A DNA stretch of 64,000 nt from an uncultured Verrucomicrobiales bacterium (GTDB lineage: Bacteria; Verrucomicrobiota; Verrucomicrobiia; Verrucomicrobiales; Akkermansiaceae): NCBI GenBank assembly GCA_937969495.1, contig CALBVY010000013.1:1-64000 (forward strand), given 5' to 3'. The translations under genes and the position numbers were made by a program. Each line of letters starts with the position of its first letter. The stretch's first letter is position 1. The notes under the pieces were generated by a model, which saw nothing but the letters and a program-made list of their open reading frames with translations, ran no database searches and was not told where the DNA came from. Of this stretch, positions 45,822 through 55,360 are shown piece after piece.

Positions 45822-48518
45822 TTACGGCTGACAGAAGATGATACGCAGTGAGTCGAGACGAAGACGCGACTTGGAAATACTCTGATGCAGAGCTTCTCTC
45901 TGGTTTCTTAAGGCATGAATCTCCTGCTCACTCACGTGGTCATTGATCTCCCCAAGTGCCACAAGACGATCAATTTCCCTGCCTAAATAAGCATCTGACT
46001 CCGCCACCGCAGCTGTGATGACACGCTGCATTTCCATATTGGCTATCTCACGGCACTTCTCGAGCATCATTGGAATCATCTCCCGGCGGAATTTTTCCTG
46101 CTCAAGAAGTTTGTGTAAATTCCCTACTCGGAGAGTCTCCGCAGTGAGACTAGGTGAGGATGTTTGATCAGCCCCGCTATGATCTACCTGTACCCGAATA
46201 GGTGTGGTAGGTAGGAACCGATCCACATGCAGCTGTGCTGGCGCCACACACTCCACCACTGAAAACGTCTCTAGCAGAATCCCTTTATTAGGCGCACCTT
46301 CCCAAACACCAAAAGATGCATTCCCTGCCTCAGAGGTAAGTAGTAACTCAAGCGCTGTACGCGCCACTGGATGATCCCAGCTCATAAAGGCTGCATCCTC
46401 ACGCGAAAGGGCACGCGCGCGATCAAAGGTAACATTCAGTCCATCATCTGGCAGTGCCGGAAAAGCATCGGTAATTAGATGCCCTGGAAGTAGTAAATAG
46501 GAACGCCTCACTAACTCCTCCACATGCAAACCAAAGTGATCCCACAGGCGCAGCAGAAACTCCTCCGATTTACTATCCGCATCCATCGCTGCCATCTGAC
46601 CAATGACTTCTGCGGCTTTACCTGGCCGGCTCGAATTTATTTCCAATAATTTATCATAACCTCGCTGAAGCTTCAGACCGATACGCTTGCAGCACTGCTG
46701 GGATTTCCCAATAAAATCATCCAGCGCATCCGTATCCTCTGGCACCCCACCCAGCTCACGTAGAATCTCCGTAGCCCCGTGTAAACTACGCTCAAAAGCA
46801 TTTAATCCCTCATGATACCAACGCGCGAGAAACTCACCGCGTGTACCTTCTTCATAGGGCACGTGGATGTTAATTGTCTCTGTCTGGCCAATTCTGTCCA
46901 GCCTACCAATGCGCTGTTCTAACAATTCAGGATCATCTGGGAGATCAAAGAGCACTAGATGATGCGCAAACTGGAAATTACGTCCCTCACTACCAATCTC
47001 AGAACAGATCAAAATCCTCGCCCCCTCTTCTTCAGAGAAATACGCTGCCGAGCGATCGCGCTGTAGCAGCGTCATACCCTCATGGAAATGCGCGCAGTTG
47101 ATATTAATAATCTCTTGTAACTTCTCAGAAATCTCCTCCGCCATTTCGCGAGTTTTACAGATCAGTAACACCTTGGCCTCATCAAGCCGTTTTAAAAACC
47201 CCACCAGCCACTGAATTTTACCTTCTTCTACAGCATACAAATGCGCCTTACGCTCAGGGAACCCCTGCAAGGCATTACGCGTATTTCTGAACATCACACG
47301 CCCAGTGCCAAAGGCATCAAGAAGCTCACAGATCAATGGCTCACGCGCAGATTCATCACCCCCATCAAGTGCTAGGCAGTGCTCGTGCACACGCGCAGAC
47401 TGAGAAGTAAATAGATCACGATCTTCAGCACTCAGTGGCTCACCATCATGGAGCCTCCCCACAGCCTCCGCTACAGCTTCATACTGCTCAGCTTCAGCTT
47501 GGAATTTTTGCAGATCGACATATCGCTCAGGATCTAACAATCTAAGCCTAGCAAAGTGCCCTTCAGCACCCAGCTGCCTGGGCGTAGCTGTTAGCAGAAG
47601 CAATCCCTCGGTGCGCTGTGCCAGTGACTCCACCACCTCATAGGCAGAGCTGGACTCTTGTTCAGACCACTCAAGATGGTGCGCCTCATCCACAATCAGT
47701 AGATCCCAGCCAGCCTCAATGACCTGCTGCGAACGTTTCTTATTTTCAGCAAGAAAGCCCACGCTACACAAGACCAACTGACTATCGAGAAAAGGATTCT
47801 CTCCATCTGTCTCAATGGATCTACATCGCTCTTCATCAAAGAGGCTAAAAAGTAAATTAAACCTCCGTAGTAACTCCACAAACCACTGATGCAGTAGAGG
47901 CTCTGGCACAAGGATCAACACCCGATCCGCACGCCCCGTTAGATGTAGCCGATGCATAATCAAGCACGCCTCAATGGTTTTCCCCAAGCCCACCTCATCT
48001 GCTAATAAAACACGAGGTGCCAATCGTGAGGAGACTTCACTAGCAATAGAAATCTGGTGGGGTATCAGGTCCACCCGTCCACCCACAAAGCCACGCACAG
48101 GAGACTGCATCACCTCACACTGACGCTGCAGCGCATCCACACGGAGATCATAGGTATGAAGATCATCGATACGGCCTGCGAGCAAGCGATCTTCTGGTCG
48201 GCTAAAGCTCATGGTATCTGCCAGCTGCGCCTCCGCAATCTCACGTCCATCACAGAGGTAGACTAAAAGTTTTTCTCGCACCTCTACTGAATCAATTTCC
48301 AGTATCTCACCTTCGTGAGTTTCCAGCTGTTCTCCTGGCTTAAGCTGCACACGACGTAGTGGCGCACTCTCCAGAGCATACTGGCGCTGTTCATTCGCCG
48401 CAGGAAACATCACCTCCACACGCTTAAATTCTACCTTAAGCATAATGCCAAGTCCTAGCTCAGGCTCTGTTTCACTAATCCAGCGTTGTCCTGGGGCGAT
48501 GTTCAAATTTGTATCCAT
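45822..48518 (-). CDS. RapA-like SNF2-family ATPase
   Basis: An 898-residue Swi2/Snf2 protein. N-terminal beta-rich (tudor-like) domain about 8-100, helicase lobe 1 with Walker A DEVGLGKT at 174-181, Walker B/DEAH-type DEAHHLEW, and lobe 2 with HFHEGMTLLQRDR, ICSEIGSEGRNFQFA and the IGRLDRIGQT motif VI. The C-terminal region (about 590-898) matches the RapA-specific part. RapA binds RNA polymerase and recycles stalled complexes. Slightly shorter than E. coli RapA (968). Divergent from the ABC-F gene. Confidence 0.92.
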   Translation of the reverse strand: MDTNLNIAPGQRWISETEPELGLGIMLKVEFKRVEVMFPAANEQRQYALESAPLRRVQLKPGEQLETHEGEILEIDSVEVREKLLVYLCDGREIAEAQLADTMSFSRPEDRLLAGRIDDLHTYDLRVDALQRQCEVMQSPVRGFVGGRVDLIPHQISIASEVSSRLAPRVLLADEVGLGKTIEACLIMHRLHLTGRADRVLILVPEPLLHQWFVELLRRFNLLFSLFDEERCRSIETDGENPFLDSQLVLCSVGFLAENKKRSQQVIEAGWDLLIVDEAHHLEWSEQESSSAYEVVESLAQRTEGLLLLTATPRQLGAEGHFARLRLLDPERYVDLQKFQAEAEQYEAVAEAVGRLHDGEPLSAEDRDLFTSQSARVHEHCLALDGGDESAREPLICELLDAFGTGRVMFRNTRNALQGFPERKAHLYAVEEGKIQWLVGFLKRLDEAKVLLICKTREMAEEISEKLQEIININCAHFHEGMTLLQRDRSAAYFSEEEGARILICSEIGSEGRNFQFAHHLVLFDLPDDPELLEQRIGRLDRIGQTETINIHVPYEEGTRGEFLARWYHEGLNAFERSLHGATEILRELGGVPEDTDALDDFIGKSQQCCKRIGLKLQRGYDKLLEINSSRPGKAAEVIGQMAAMDADSKSEEFLLRLWDHFGLHVEELVRRSYLLLPGHLITDAFPALPDDGLNVTFDRARALSREDAAFMSWDHPVARTALELLLTSEAGNASFGVWEGAPNKGILLETFSVVECVAPAQLHVDRFLPTTPIRVQVDHSGADQTSSPSLTAETLRVGNLHKLLEQEKFRREMIPMMLEKCREIANMEMQRVITAAVAESDAYLGREIDRLVALGEINDHVSEQEIHALRNQREALHQSISKSRLRLDSLRIIFCQP

Positions 48519-48627
48519 AAGAGAAGTCGGCGGAGGCTACAGAGATATTATCATCCCGCAAGAAAATCATAACACACACGAGTGCAAAAAGCATGACAAG
48601 AGCCAGACCCTCCGTATAGTCCGCCGC

Positions 48628-50511
48628 ATGTCCGATTCCATTGCCAGCGCTAGTGAACTTTGCGTGAGTTATAGCTCCCACACCGTATTAGATGGTGCCA
48701 CCCTTGCCATCCAACAAGGAGATCGCATTGGCCTCGTTGGACGCAACGGCTGCGGCAAATCCACTTTCCTAAAAATTCTCGCTGGTGAAAATGTCGGCGA
48801 TAGTGGTGAAGTGACCCGCAAGCGCGGACTCGTCACTGGCTACTTACCACAGAATTTTGAGCTCAATGACGAGGCCAACGTCATCGATAATGTGCTCTCT
48901 GGCGTCCAGCACGTGCTGGATATGATAGAGGAGTATGAAGACCCTACCACCAATGATGATCGGAGTGCTGAGCTTCTCGATCTCATCACCCACCATGAAG
49001 GTTGGGAGCTGGAACACCGTGCGCAAAGCTTACTCACCAACCTCCACGCACCGGATGCACAGAGCATCGTAGGTCCACTTTCTGGTGGTGAAAAACGCCG
49101 CGTGGCACTCTGCCGCGCCCTCCTTTCCCAGCCAGACTTCCTCATTCTCGATGAGCCTACTAACCACCTCGACACCGGCTCTATCGAGTGGCTTGAGCAG
49201 TTTCTCTCTCGTTACAGCGGCACCTGTTTATTTGTAACTCACGATCGCTACTTCCTCGATCGGATTGCCAATCGCATCGTAGAAATCCGCCGTGGAAAAT
49301 GTGATAGCTACCAAGGCAACTACACCGAATACCTCCTCTCTCGCGCTGAGCGCGATATGGCCGAAGCACGCAACGAACACAAACGCCAACGCTTCCTAAG
49401 CCGTGAGCTCGAATGGGTGCGCCGTGGCCCGAAAGCCAGAACAACGAAGGCAAAAGACCGGATGGATCGCTACTTCGAAATCGCCGATCAAGAAGCACCA
49501 GAGCAGGAGCTCGATGTCGATCTCATCATCCCACAGGCTCCTAAGTTAGGAAATAAAATCATCGATGCCCGCGGTGTCGGAATGAGCTTTGGCGAGAATC
49601 GCCTTTTTTCCGATGTGAGCCTCTCCCTCGAAGGCGGACAACGTCTCGGCGTGGTCGGGCGCAATGGCATGGGCAAGTCCACGCTTTTAAAAATCATCCT
49701 AGGCCAGCTCGCCCCACTCGAAGGCACCGTCGAAATAGGCATGAAGACGGAGATCAACTTCATTGATCAAAACCGCCTCATGTTAGACGATGATAAATCT
49801 GTTTTTGAAGAAGTAGGAGAAGGCCAGGAAAATGTTCGCCTAGGTGATGAAACCATCGGACTCCGCGCCTACCTCCGCCGCTTCCTCTTCACCGAAGAGC
49901 GTATCAACACCAAGATCAATCTACTCAGCGGAGGAGAACGTAGTCGCGTCATGTTAGCTAAGATCCTCAAGCGCGGTGGAAACGTATTAGTATTAGATGA
50001 ACCAACTAACGATCTCGATCTCAATACCCTCAGACTCCTCGAAGAAGCTCTCCTAGCCTTTCAAGGAAGCGTCATCGTAGTCAGTCACGATCGTTATTTC
50101 CTCAACCGAGTCTGCACAGACATCCTCGCATTTGAGGGTGATGGCATCGTGGATTACCAAGTAGGAAACTATGATTACTACTTAGAAAAAAAAGCCGCAC
50201 GTGAGGCCACTGCGGCGAGCTACAAAACGGTTTCCAAAAAATCAAAGCCCAAGCCTCAGAAAGAACGCCCCCGTAAACTCAAGTGGGCCGAAGAACGTGA
50301 ACTAGAAACGATAGAGGAAACAATTATGGCCGCCGAAGAAAACGTCGCCCGCTTAGAAGCTATCTTCACCGCACCTGACTTCTACGAAAAATATGCTGAC
50401 ACCTGGCAGGAGCTAGAGGCAGAGCTAAAAGCAGCCAAAGAAAAAGTCCCCAGCCTATACACTCGCTGGGAAGAACTAGCGGCCATCAAGAAGGCGGCAG
50501 AGGAACAGTAA
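48628..50511 (+). CDS. ABC-F family ATPase, Uup-like
   Basis: A 627-residue cytosolic protein with two ABC cassettes and no membrane domain. Cassette 1: Walker A GRNGCGKST, signature LSGGEKRRVAL, Walker B LILDEPTNHLD. Cassette 2: GRNGMGKST, LSGGERSRVML, LVLDEPTNDLD. The inter-cassette linker has the Arg/Lys-rich ABC-F tract, and the C-terminus carries a Uup-type coiled coil (LEALEARL-like spacing, DFYEKYADTWQ, RWEELAAIK). The real start is ATG 48628; the longer frame overlaps the divergent gene. Uup binds branched DNA and ribosomes. Confidence 0.93.
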   Translation: MSDSIASASELCVSYSSHTVLDGATLAIQQGDRIGLVGRNGCGKSTFLKILAGENVGDSGEVTRKRGLVTGYLPQNFELNDEANVIDNVLSGVQHVLDMIEEYEDPTTNDDRSAELLDLITHHEGWELEHRAQSLLTNLHAPDAQSIVGPLSGGEKRRVALCRALLSQPDFLILDEPTNHLDTGSIEWLEQFLSRYSGTCLFVTHDRYFLDRIANRIVEIRRGKCDSYQGNYTEYLLSRAERDMAEARNEHKRQRFLSRELEWVRRGPKARTTKAKDRMDRYFEIADQEAPEQELDVDLIIPQAPKLGNKIIDARGVGMSFGENRLFSDVSLSLEGGQRLGVVGRNGMGKSTLLKIILGQLAPLEGTVEIGMKTEINFIDQNRLMLDDDKSVFEEVGEGQENVRLGDETIGLRAYLRRFLFTEERINTKINLLSGGERSRVMLAKILKRGGNVLVLDEPTNDLDLNTLRLLEEALLAFQGSVIVVSHDRYFLNRVCTDILAFEGDGIVDYQVGNYDYYLEKKAAREATAASYKTVSKKSKPKPQKERPRKLKWAEERELETIEETIMAAEENVARLEAIFTAPDFYEKYADTWQELEAELKAAKEKVPSLYTRWEELAAIKKAAEEQ

Positions 50512-50748
50512 ATTGATCCCAACCCACAAGCCCCACCACCAAAAACGAGGAAGACAACAGTGATCAAGGGCTATAAAAACCTAACCATCCGATAGGTGTT
50601 TGATCCTCATTCTATTATCAAAACAACCGAAACAGAATTCCTCAGAGAAAAAGCCGAGAGTTCCAAAGCAAAAGCATCGATAGTTTAGTTAAACAGAATC
50701 TCAATGTTCAAGATTGCTTACTAACTGATTTCACATTATAATAAACTC

Positions 50749-52032
50749 ATGAAATTCATCGTCTCTCTGTGTTGTCTTTTATTACAGATTACTATGCCTC
50801 TTTCTGCTAACCCTACTTCCTCGCGGATGTGGGAAGCGAGCACCGGACATAAGCTCAAAGCTTCCGCCTTACAGGTGAAAGACGGCAAAGTACACCTTAA
50901 AAAAGATGATGGTAAGACCATCCAAGTGCCTCTAAATAAGCTGACTGAAGAGGATCAAAACTTCCTGAAAGAGCACTTTAAGCTCTCTGAGAAAACCACC
51001 CTAGCTGATTCTAGTAACTCTGAAATTCTGGAGAATCCTCCTCATCCACTAGGCGTGATCAGTGGCCCCATAGAAGCTAATGGTGGCTCAACATACTATG
51101 TCTACCTCCCTAAAAGCCTCAAAAAAAACCGTCAGGCTCCATTGCTTTTTTATACCAATTCTGGTGGTGGTAAGCCAAATCTTATCAAGCGGCTAACTCA
51201 ATATGCTGATTTATTCGGCTGGGTATTTGCCATTTCTGTCGATTCATCCAACAAAGCAGGATGGGACAAAAATACCAAAAACTGCACTAACTGTCTGGAA
51301 CACATTCTAAGCACCCTTCCTGTCGATGAAGAGAGAATCCACTACACAGGGAACTCTGGTGGTGGTGCGCAAGCATTCGTGAATACACAGATCAAAAAAG
51401 CCTATGGAGTGATGCCCAATGTTGGCTACATCCCAAGTGGGGTGAATGCGCGCACTAAGGTCGTCTATGGTCTGGGAGGCGGCTATGATTACAATCGGTA
51501 CCTCACTGCCCATGCTGCGCATCAATACAAAAAAAATGGATTCCACCGGATGTCAGAAGGTGGTCACTCTGGCACTCCTCTTGATCATCGCGGTGATGGT
51601 ATATTCTGGATGCACTGCAAATTCCTTGGCAAGGCAAAGAGCGATCACTCTGATGAAGCTAAAGACTTTGAGTTATCTACGCTCAATTGGCTAAATCAGC
51701 TCAAAAGTACAAACCCACAGCGAGCCTACTCAAATGGTATCTTTTTCAAAGAAATCTATGCACCATCGGGAGCCAATGCAAAGGCGTTGGAAAGCTTACT
51801 CAACGAACTGAAAAAAACTGAAACCAATGTCTTATATCATGAAGGATTGTTAGGAATCGATCAACATTCAGGGAAATATTTTGTAGAATTTGGGGAAGCA
51901 GGAGGCTCAAAATTTGGCCATACATCTAACTCCTCCATCAAAGCCGCAGAGAAAATGCAGCAGAAGTATGGACATATCCCTGCCATTAATAAAGTTCTTG
52001 AAGCTATTAAGAAAAAAACCGTCAACAAATAG
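50749..52032 (+). CDS. Secreted SHD1-domain plus alpha/beta hydrolase protein
   Basis: A 427-residue exported protein with a signal peptide (about 1-20). Residues 26-78 form an SHD1 (SLA1 homology) domain: MWEASTGHKLKAS, LKKDDGKTIQVPL, LTEEDQNFLKE. From about 100 on is an alpha/beta hydrolase related to esterase/PHB depolymerase-like enzymes, with nucleophile Ser203 in GNSGGGAQ, oxyanion region FYTNSGGG and a candidate His in GGHSGTP. SHD1-hydrolase fusions are typical of Planctomycetes/Verrucomicrobia. Substrate unknown; a secreted ester or peptide hydrolase is likely. Confidence 0.8.
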   Translation: MKFIVSLCCLLLQITMPLSANPTSSRMWEASTGHKLKASALQVKDGKVHLKKDDGKTIQVPLNKLTEEDQNFLKEHFKLSEKTTLADSSNSEILENPPHPLGVISGPIEANGGSTYYVYLPKSLKKNRQAPLLFYTNSGGGKPNLIKRLTQYADLFGWVFAISVDSSNKAGWDKNTKNCTNCLEHILSTLPVDEERIHYTGNSGGGAQAFVNTQIKKAYGVMPNVGYIPSGVNARTKVVYGLGGGYDYNRYLTAHAAHQYKKNGFHRMSEGGHSGTPLDHRGDGIFWMHCKFLGKAKSDHSDEAKDFELSTLNWLNQLKSTNPQRAYSNGIFFKEIYAPSGANAKALESLLNELKKTETNVLYHEGLLGIDQHSGKYFVEFGEAGGSKFGHTSNSSIKAAEKMQQKYGHIPAINKVLEAIKKKTVNK

Positions 52033-52110
52033 CCCGCTTGCCTAAGCACAACATTCGGACTGAAAGTTCGCCGCGCGGATCATCACACCATCGGTGCGCA
52101 TCTGAAATTA

Positions 52111-53232
52111 TTAGATAGTGAGCTGGTAACTCTCAATGGCAGCACAGACTTCCGCCTCGTCATCTGTACAGAGTAACATCTCACCATATTTTTTCCCCTC
52201 AGCCAATTGACTAAGACAAGGGAAAAGCATGGTGTCCTCCATGTAGCGTTTCTTCCCTAGAAAAATCATCGGGCTAATCCAGTCAAATGTCGCATAATGG
52301 TTCTGCGTAGCATCCATGAAGATCTCTTGCGTGGTCCCAGCACTGCCAGGAGCATAGACCACACCATAAGTAGCAATAGCCAGCAGACCGTCCTCTCTTA
52401 TACTATTAGAAAAATATTTCGCCACATGGCGAGAGAACAGATTAGTAGGCTCATGTCCGTAAAACCATGTAGGAATAGCCAAGCTAGAGCCACCAGAGGG
52501 ATGAAGATCAATCACATCTTGGGCACGCTCCATATACCCATCATCGCTATACACTGGGCTGCGTGCAAGCATCTGAAGTGCTGTGTCCAGCACATCCTCC
52601 TCAGCATTTGCCATCCATGCACCTAAGTTAGCCGCCTCCATCATACCAGGGCCGCCGCCAGAAGCGATAAAGTAGCCTGCGCGTGTAAGCTGACGAGTGA
52701 TGATAGCCACTTTTCGGAAATAAGGATCTGTCCTCGGAGTGCCGTGGCCGCCCATAATAGCCACTACCTTTTTCTTACCATCCCTCTCCACTCGACCTTC
52801 TAATAAATCACGTAAAGCATCATCCACCGCATGATCATGAATCCTCTGAGCAAGAGCCTCTAGCACATCAGGAGTGTTACCCCCCTTGGCATGAAAATGA
52901 TCATAGATCTGCTTATCAACGCTCTGATCGGCACTAGGTGTCCAGCCGTTCATAAGCTCTTCTCTCGTGTATAACTGGCTCCTGTAGGGATCATACGGCA
53001 GATTTTTAAATCGAGGTAAAATCACAGCTCCGCGTTTAAGTAAGCTTTGTTCATCCACACGATCAGGGAAATGGCAGCCCATAAAGACAGCACCTTCACA
53101 TTCCAGAGTATTCCAGTCTATATCTACCCGAGTAAGATCGAGACCTTGCACTACAGCGCAGTTCAGCTGCCCCTGCTGGCGAGCTAGAGCCGAAAGATTA
53201 TCGATTTCGCGAATGATGGAGCATGTTTTCAT
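52111..53232 (-). CDS. LOG/PpnN-like nucleotide 5'-monophosphate nucleosidase family protein
   Basis: A 373-residue protein with the LOG motifs SGGGPGMMEAANLGAW and APGSAGTTQE (the PGGxGTxxE active-site equivalent). The first 100 residues are unusual: NCAVVQGLDLTRVDIDW then GAVFMGCHFPD looks like a few pentapeptide-repeat turns. LOG proteins hydrolyse AMP or other nucleotides to base and ribose-5-phosphate (or act as cytokinin-activating enzymes). It is 11 bp downstream of hpt, so purine salvage is a coherent role: this protein frees bases and Hpt re-uses them. Confidence 0.85.
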   Translation of the reverse strand: MKTCSIIREIDNLSALARQQGQLNCAVVQGLDLTRVDIDWNTLECEGAVFMGCHFPDRVDEQSLLKRGAVILPRFKNLPYDPYRSQLYTREELMNGWTPSADQSVDKQIYDHFHAKGGNTPDVLEALAQRIHDHAVDDALRDLLEGRVERDGKKKVVAIMGGHGTPRTDPYFRKVAIITRQLTRAGYFIASGGGPGMMEAANLGAWMANAEEDVLDTALQMLARSPVYSDDGYMERAQDVIDLHPSGGSSLAIPTWFYGHEPTNLFSRHVAKYFSNSIREDGLLAIATYGVVYAPGSAGTTQEIFMDATQNHYATFDWISPMIFLGKKRYMEDTMLFPCLSQLAEGKKYGEMLLCTDDEAEVCAAIESYQLTI

Positions 53233-53243
53233 AGTTTAAAAAG

Positions 53244-53777
53244 TTAGATTGCTGATGTTTTGAGAATCCCAACGTAGGGTAAGTTACGATATTTCCCCTG
53301 ATAGTCTAGTCCGTAGCCCACTACAAATTCGTTACCAATGACAAAGCCCGAGTAATCCGCCTCCTTAACACTCTCGCGCGGTATATCTTTAGTCAGTAGC
53401 ACGCAGGTCTTCACCTCAGTAGCTCCAAGCCCTGTCAGCTTTTCTGTCACAGCATGTAAGGTGCCTCCCGTATCAAGAATATCATCAAGTATCAGCACCT
53501 TCCGCCCTAATACATCGGGGAGGGTATTATCCAGAAACTGAACCTTGCCACTACTCTCCATCCCACCATGGTAACTGGAGACGTTGATACACTCGATCTC
53601 CATGGTCAAAGGCACACGGCGCAGCAGATCCGCCATAAAGAGAATGGCTCCCTTTAATAGCGCCACCACCACAATGGGCTCCCCCTCAAAGTCATTCATT
53701 AATTTTTCCGCGAGTATATCTAAGCGTTTTTGAATCACTTCCTCATCAATGAGTACTTTCTCAATATCCTGGTGCAT
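53244..53777 (-). CDS. hpt: Hypoxanthine phosphoribosyltransferase
   Basis: A 177-residue PRTase. The PRPP motif VLILDDILDTGGTLHAV is intact; GGMESSGKVQFLDN and FVVGYGLDYQGKYRNLPYVG are the family catalytic loop and C-terminal segments of Hpt (E. coli type). It makes IMP and GMP from hypoxanthine and guanine with PRPP. First of a two-gene minus-strand group with the LOG-like gene. Confidence 0.96.
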   Translation of the reverse strand: MHQDIEKVLIDEEVIQKRLDILAEKLMNDFEGEPIVVVALLKGAILFMADLLRRVPLTMEIECINVSSYHGGMESSGKVQFLDNTLPDVLGRKVLILDDILDTGGTLHAVTEKLTGLGATEVKTCVLLTKDIPRESVKEADYSGFVIGNEFVVGYGLDYQGKYRNLPYVGILKTSAI

Positions 53778-53877
53778 ATGCAGAGTCTAACTCAGAATTT
53801 CGATTTCAACAACGCTTGGATCGAGATCAATGTTGAAAAGTCCGTGCCTTTCCTATTTTCCATGGTTACATACAGCC

Positions 53878-55008
53878 ATGCCCAGTGACGTTACCTCGCT
53901 CCTACAGGAACTCATCCGTATTCCCAGTGTCAATCCAGACAATGCCCCAGGTACGGATAAAACAGGCGAAGCCGCACTGGCTCATCATGTCTATGCCTAC
54001 CTTGAACAAATGGGATACACGGCTACCTTGGTGGAAATCCAACCTGGAAGACCTAATCTAATCGCTCGTGCTCCGGGAGCTGAAAACCGACCCAGGATAT
54101 TGTTAGGACCCCATCTTGATACCGTCGGCGTAAGCGGCATGACCATTGATCCCTTTAGTGGAGATATTCATGAAGGAAAAATTTACGGTCGCGGAGCCTC
54201 GGACACCAAAGGGCCTATGGCGGCTATGCTGCAAGCACTCAAAAACTGCCGCTCGCTCTTAGAATCTCACCCCATCGCTATCGACTTCGTTGGCTTCATG
54301 GGAGAAGAATCTAACCAATGGGGCTCCAAGCATTTTGCCCGAAACCACGCTAACAAATATGAGTTTGCCCTCGTGGGAGAACCCACATCATTAAATATCG
54401 TTCATACCACTAAAGGGTCTCTCTGGACCACATTACAGACGTCAGGTAAAGCCGCTCACTCGTCGCAACCAGAACTTGGCGAAAACGCCATTCTAAAGCT
54501 CACCAGCTCACTCGACCGCATGAACCGCAAGCTCACAGCTAGGCTCGCTAGTTACACCCACCCAGTGCTTGGTCACAGCACTCTGAACATTGGCGTCATC
54601 CATGGCGGCTCCAGACCTAACATTGTTCCTGATTCAGCAAGTGCAGAGATCGACATCAGACTAACACCATCGCTGCACGAAGCTGGCGGCGCGCTGAATT
54701 TATTAGAAAACTTCATCTCAGAAAACAACCTACCACTCACAATTGTAAACCCTCAAGAGAATCCACCTATGGAGGTAGCTACTGATCATCCTTGGATTAA
54801 AAAAATGATCTCAGCAAATCCGCAATCAAGCCCTGTAGGCGCGCCATGGTTCTCTGATGCTGCCCATCTCAATGACGCTGGTATCGCATCGGTTTGTATT
54901 GGCCCCGGTTCCATTGATCAAGCACACACCAAGGATGAGTTTATTCAGATCACAGATCTCGAAGCCGGGGTGCAATACTTTGAGAGGTTAATTAAGAGCC
55001 TTGGATAG
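53878..55008 (+). CDS. M20 family metallopeptidase/deacylase (ArgE/DapE-like)
   Basis: A 376-residue protein from ATG 53878, which gives the family start (LLQELIRIPSVNP). Metal and catalytic motifs: GPHLDTVG (His and Asp), GRGASDTKGPMAA (bridging Asp), GFMGEESN (catalytic Glu pair) and a C-terminal DQAHTKDEF His. The dimerisation domain contains KAAHSS-like sequence. Members remove acetyl or succinyl groups from amino acids or act as peptidases; which one cannot be told. It is divergent from hpt and convergent with the RNase III-like gene. Confidence 0.88.
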   Translation: MPSDVTSLLQELIRIPSVNPDNAPGTDKTGEAALAHHVYAYLEQMGYTATLVEIQPGRPNLIARAPGAENRPRILLGPHLDTVGVSGMTIDPFSGDIHEGKIYGRGASDTKGPMAAMLQALKNCRSLLESHPIAIDFVGFMGEESNQWGSKHFARNHANKYEFALVGEPTSLNIVHTTKGSLWTTLQTSGKAAHSSQPELGENAILKLTSSLDRMNRKLTARLASYTHPVLGHSTLNIGVIHGGSRPNIVPDSASAEIDIRLTPSLHEAGGALNLLENFISENNLPLTIVNPQENPPMEVATDHPWIKKMISANPQSSPVGAPWFSDAAHLNDAGIASVCIGPGSIDQAHTKDEFIQITDLEAGVQYFERLIKSLG

Positions 55009-55016
55009 GCCGGCCA

Positions 55017-55358
55017 CTACTTCTTTTTCCTCCGCTTAGCGCTAAGCTGAGCTTCTCGGTTACGGTAGTTTTTTTCCTGCTTTCTAAATACCGGAAGAAG
55101 CTCGAACTCCATCCACTCGAACGCTGCCTGAAGCCCTTTTTCTTGATAGATTCGGCCAATCAAAGCCTCCACGGAAGTTGCATTCCCAATGTTACGGAGG
55201 AAATCATTTGAAGTGCAGCGAACAAACATTTCACCATCCATTTTCCCCTGCTCTTTGAGGATCAGCTCACGCATGTAGAGAGCTAACACAGCATCCCCCA
55301 CCCAGGCTTCCTCACGCTCACGCATGAGTTCTTCATCTACTTTTTTAGGTGCTGCCAT
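55017..55358 (-). CDS. Small RNase III-domain protein (Mini-III-like)
   Basis: A 113-residue protein consisting of one RNase III domain with no dsRNA-binding domain. The signature half EEAWVGDAVLALYMRELIL and the VEALIGRIYQEKG half are recognised. The classic ERLEFLGD acidic set is altered, as in Mini-III enzymes, but the GD and the late Glu are present. A basic tail (SAKRRKKK) ends the protein. It may mature 23S rRNA ends as Mini-III does in Bacillus; activity is unproven. Its start is 2 bp from the stop of the lipoprotein gene. Confidence 0.72.
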   Translation of the reverse strand: MAAPKKVDEELMREREEAWVGDAVLALYMRELILKEQGKMDGEMFVRCTSNDFLRNIGNATSVEALIGRIYQEKGLQAAFEWMEFELLPVFRKQEKNYRNREAQLSAKRRKKK

Positions 55359-55360
55359 AT

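Noticed and set aside
48445..48627. N-terminal extension of the ABC-F protein
   Set aside because: It overlaps the start of the divergent RapA-like gene and is not related to ABC-F N-termini, which begin at MSDSIAS.
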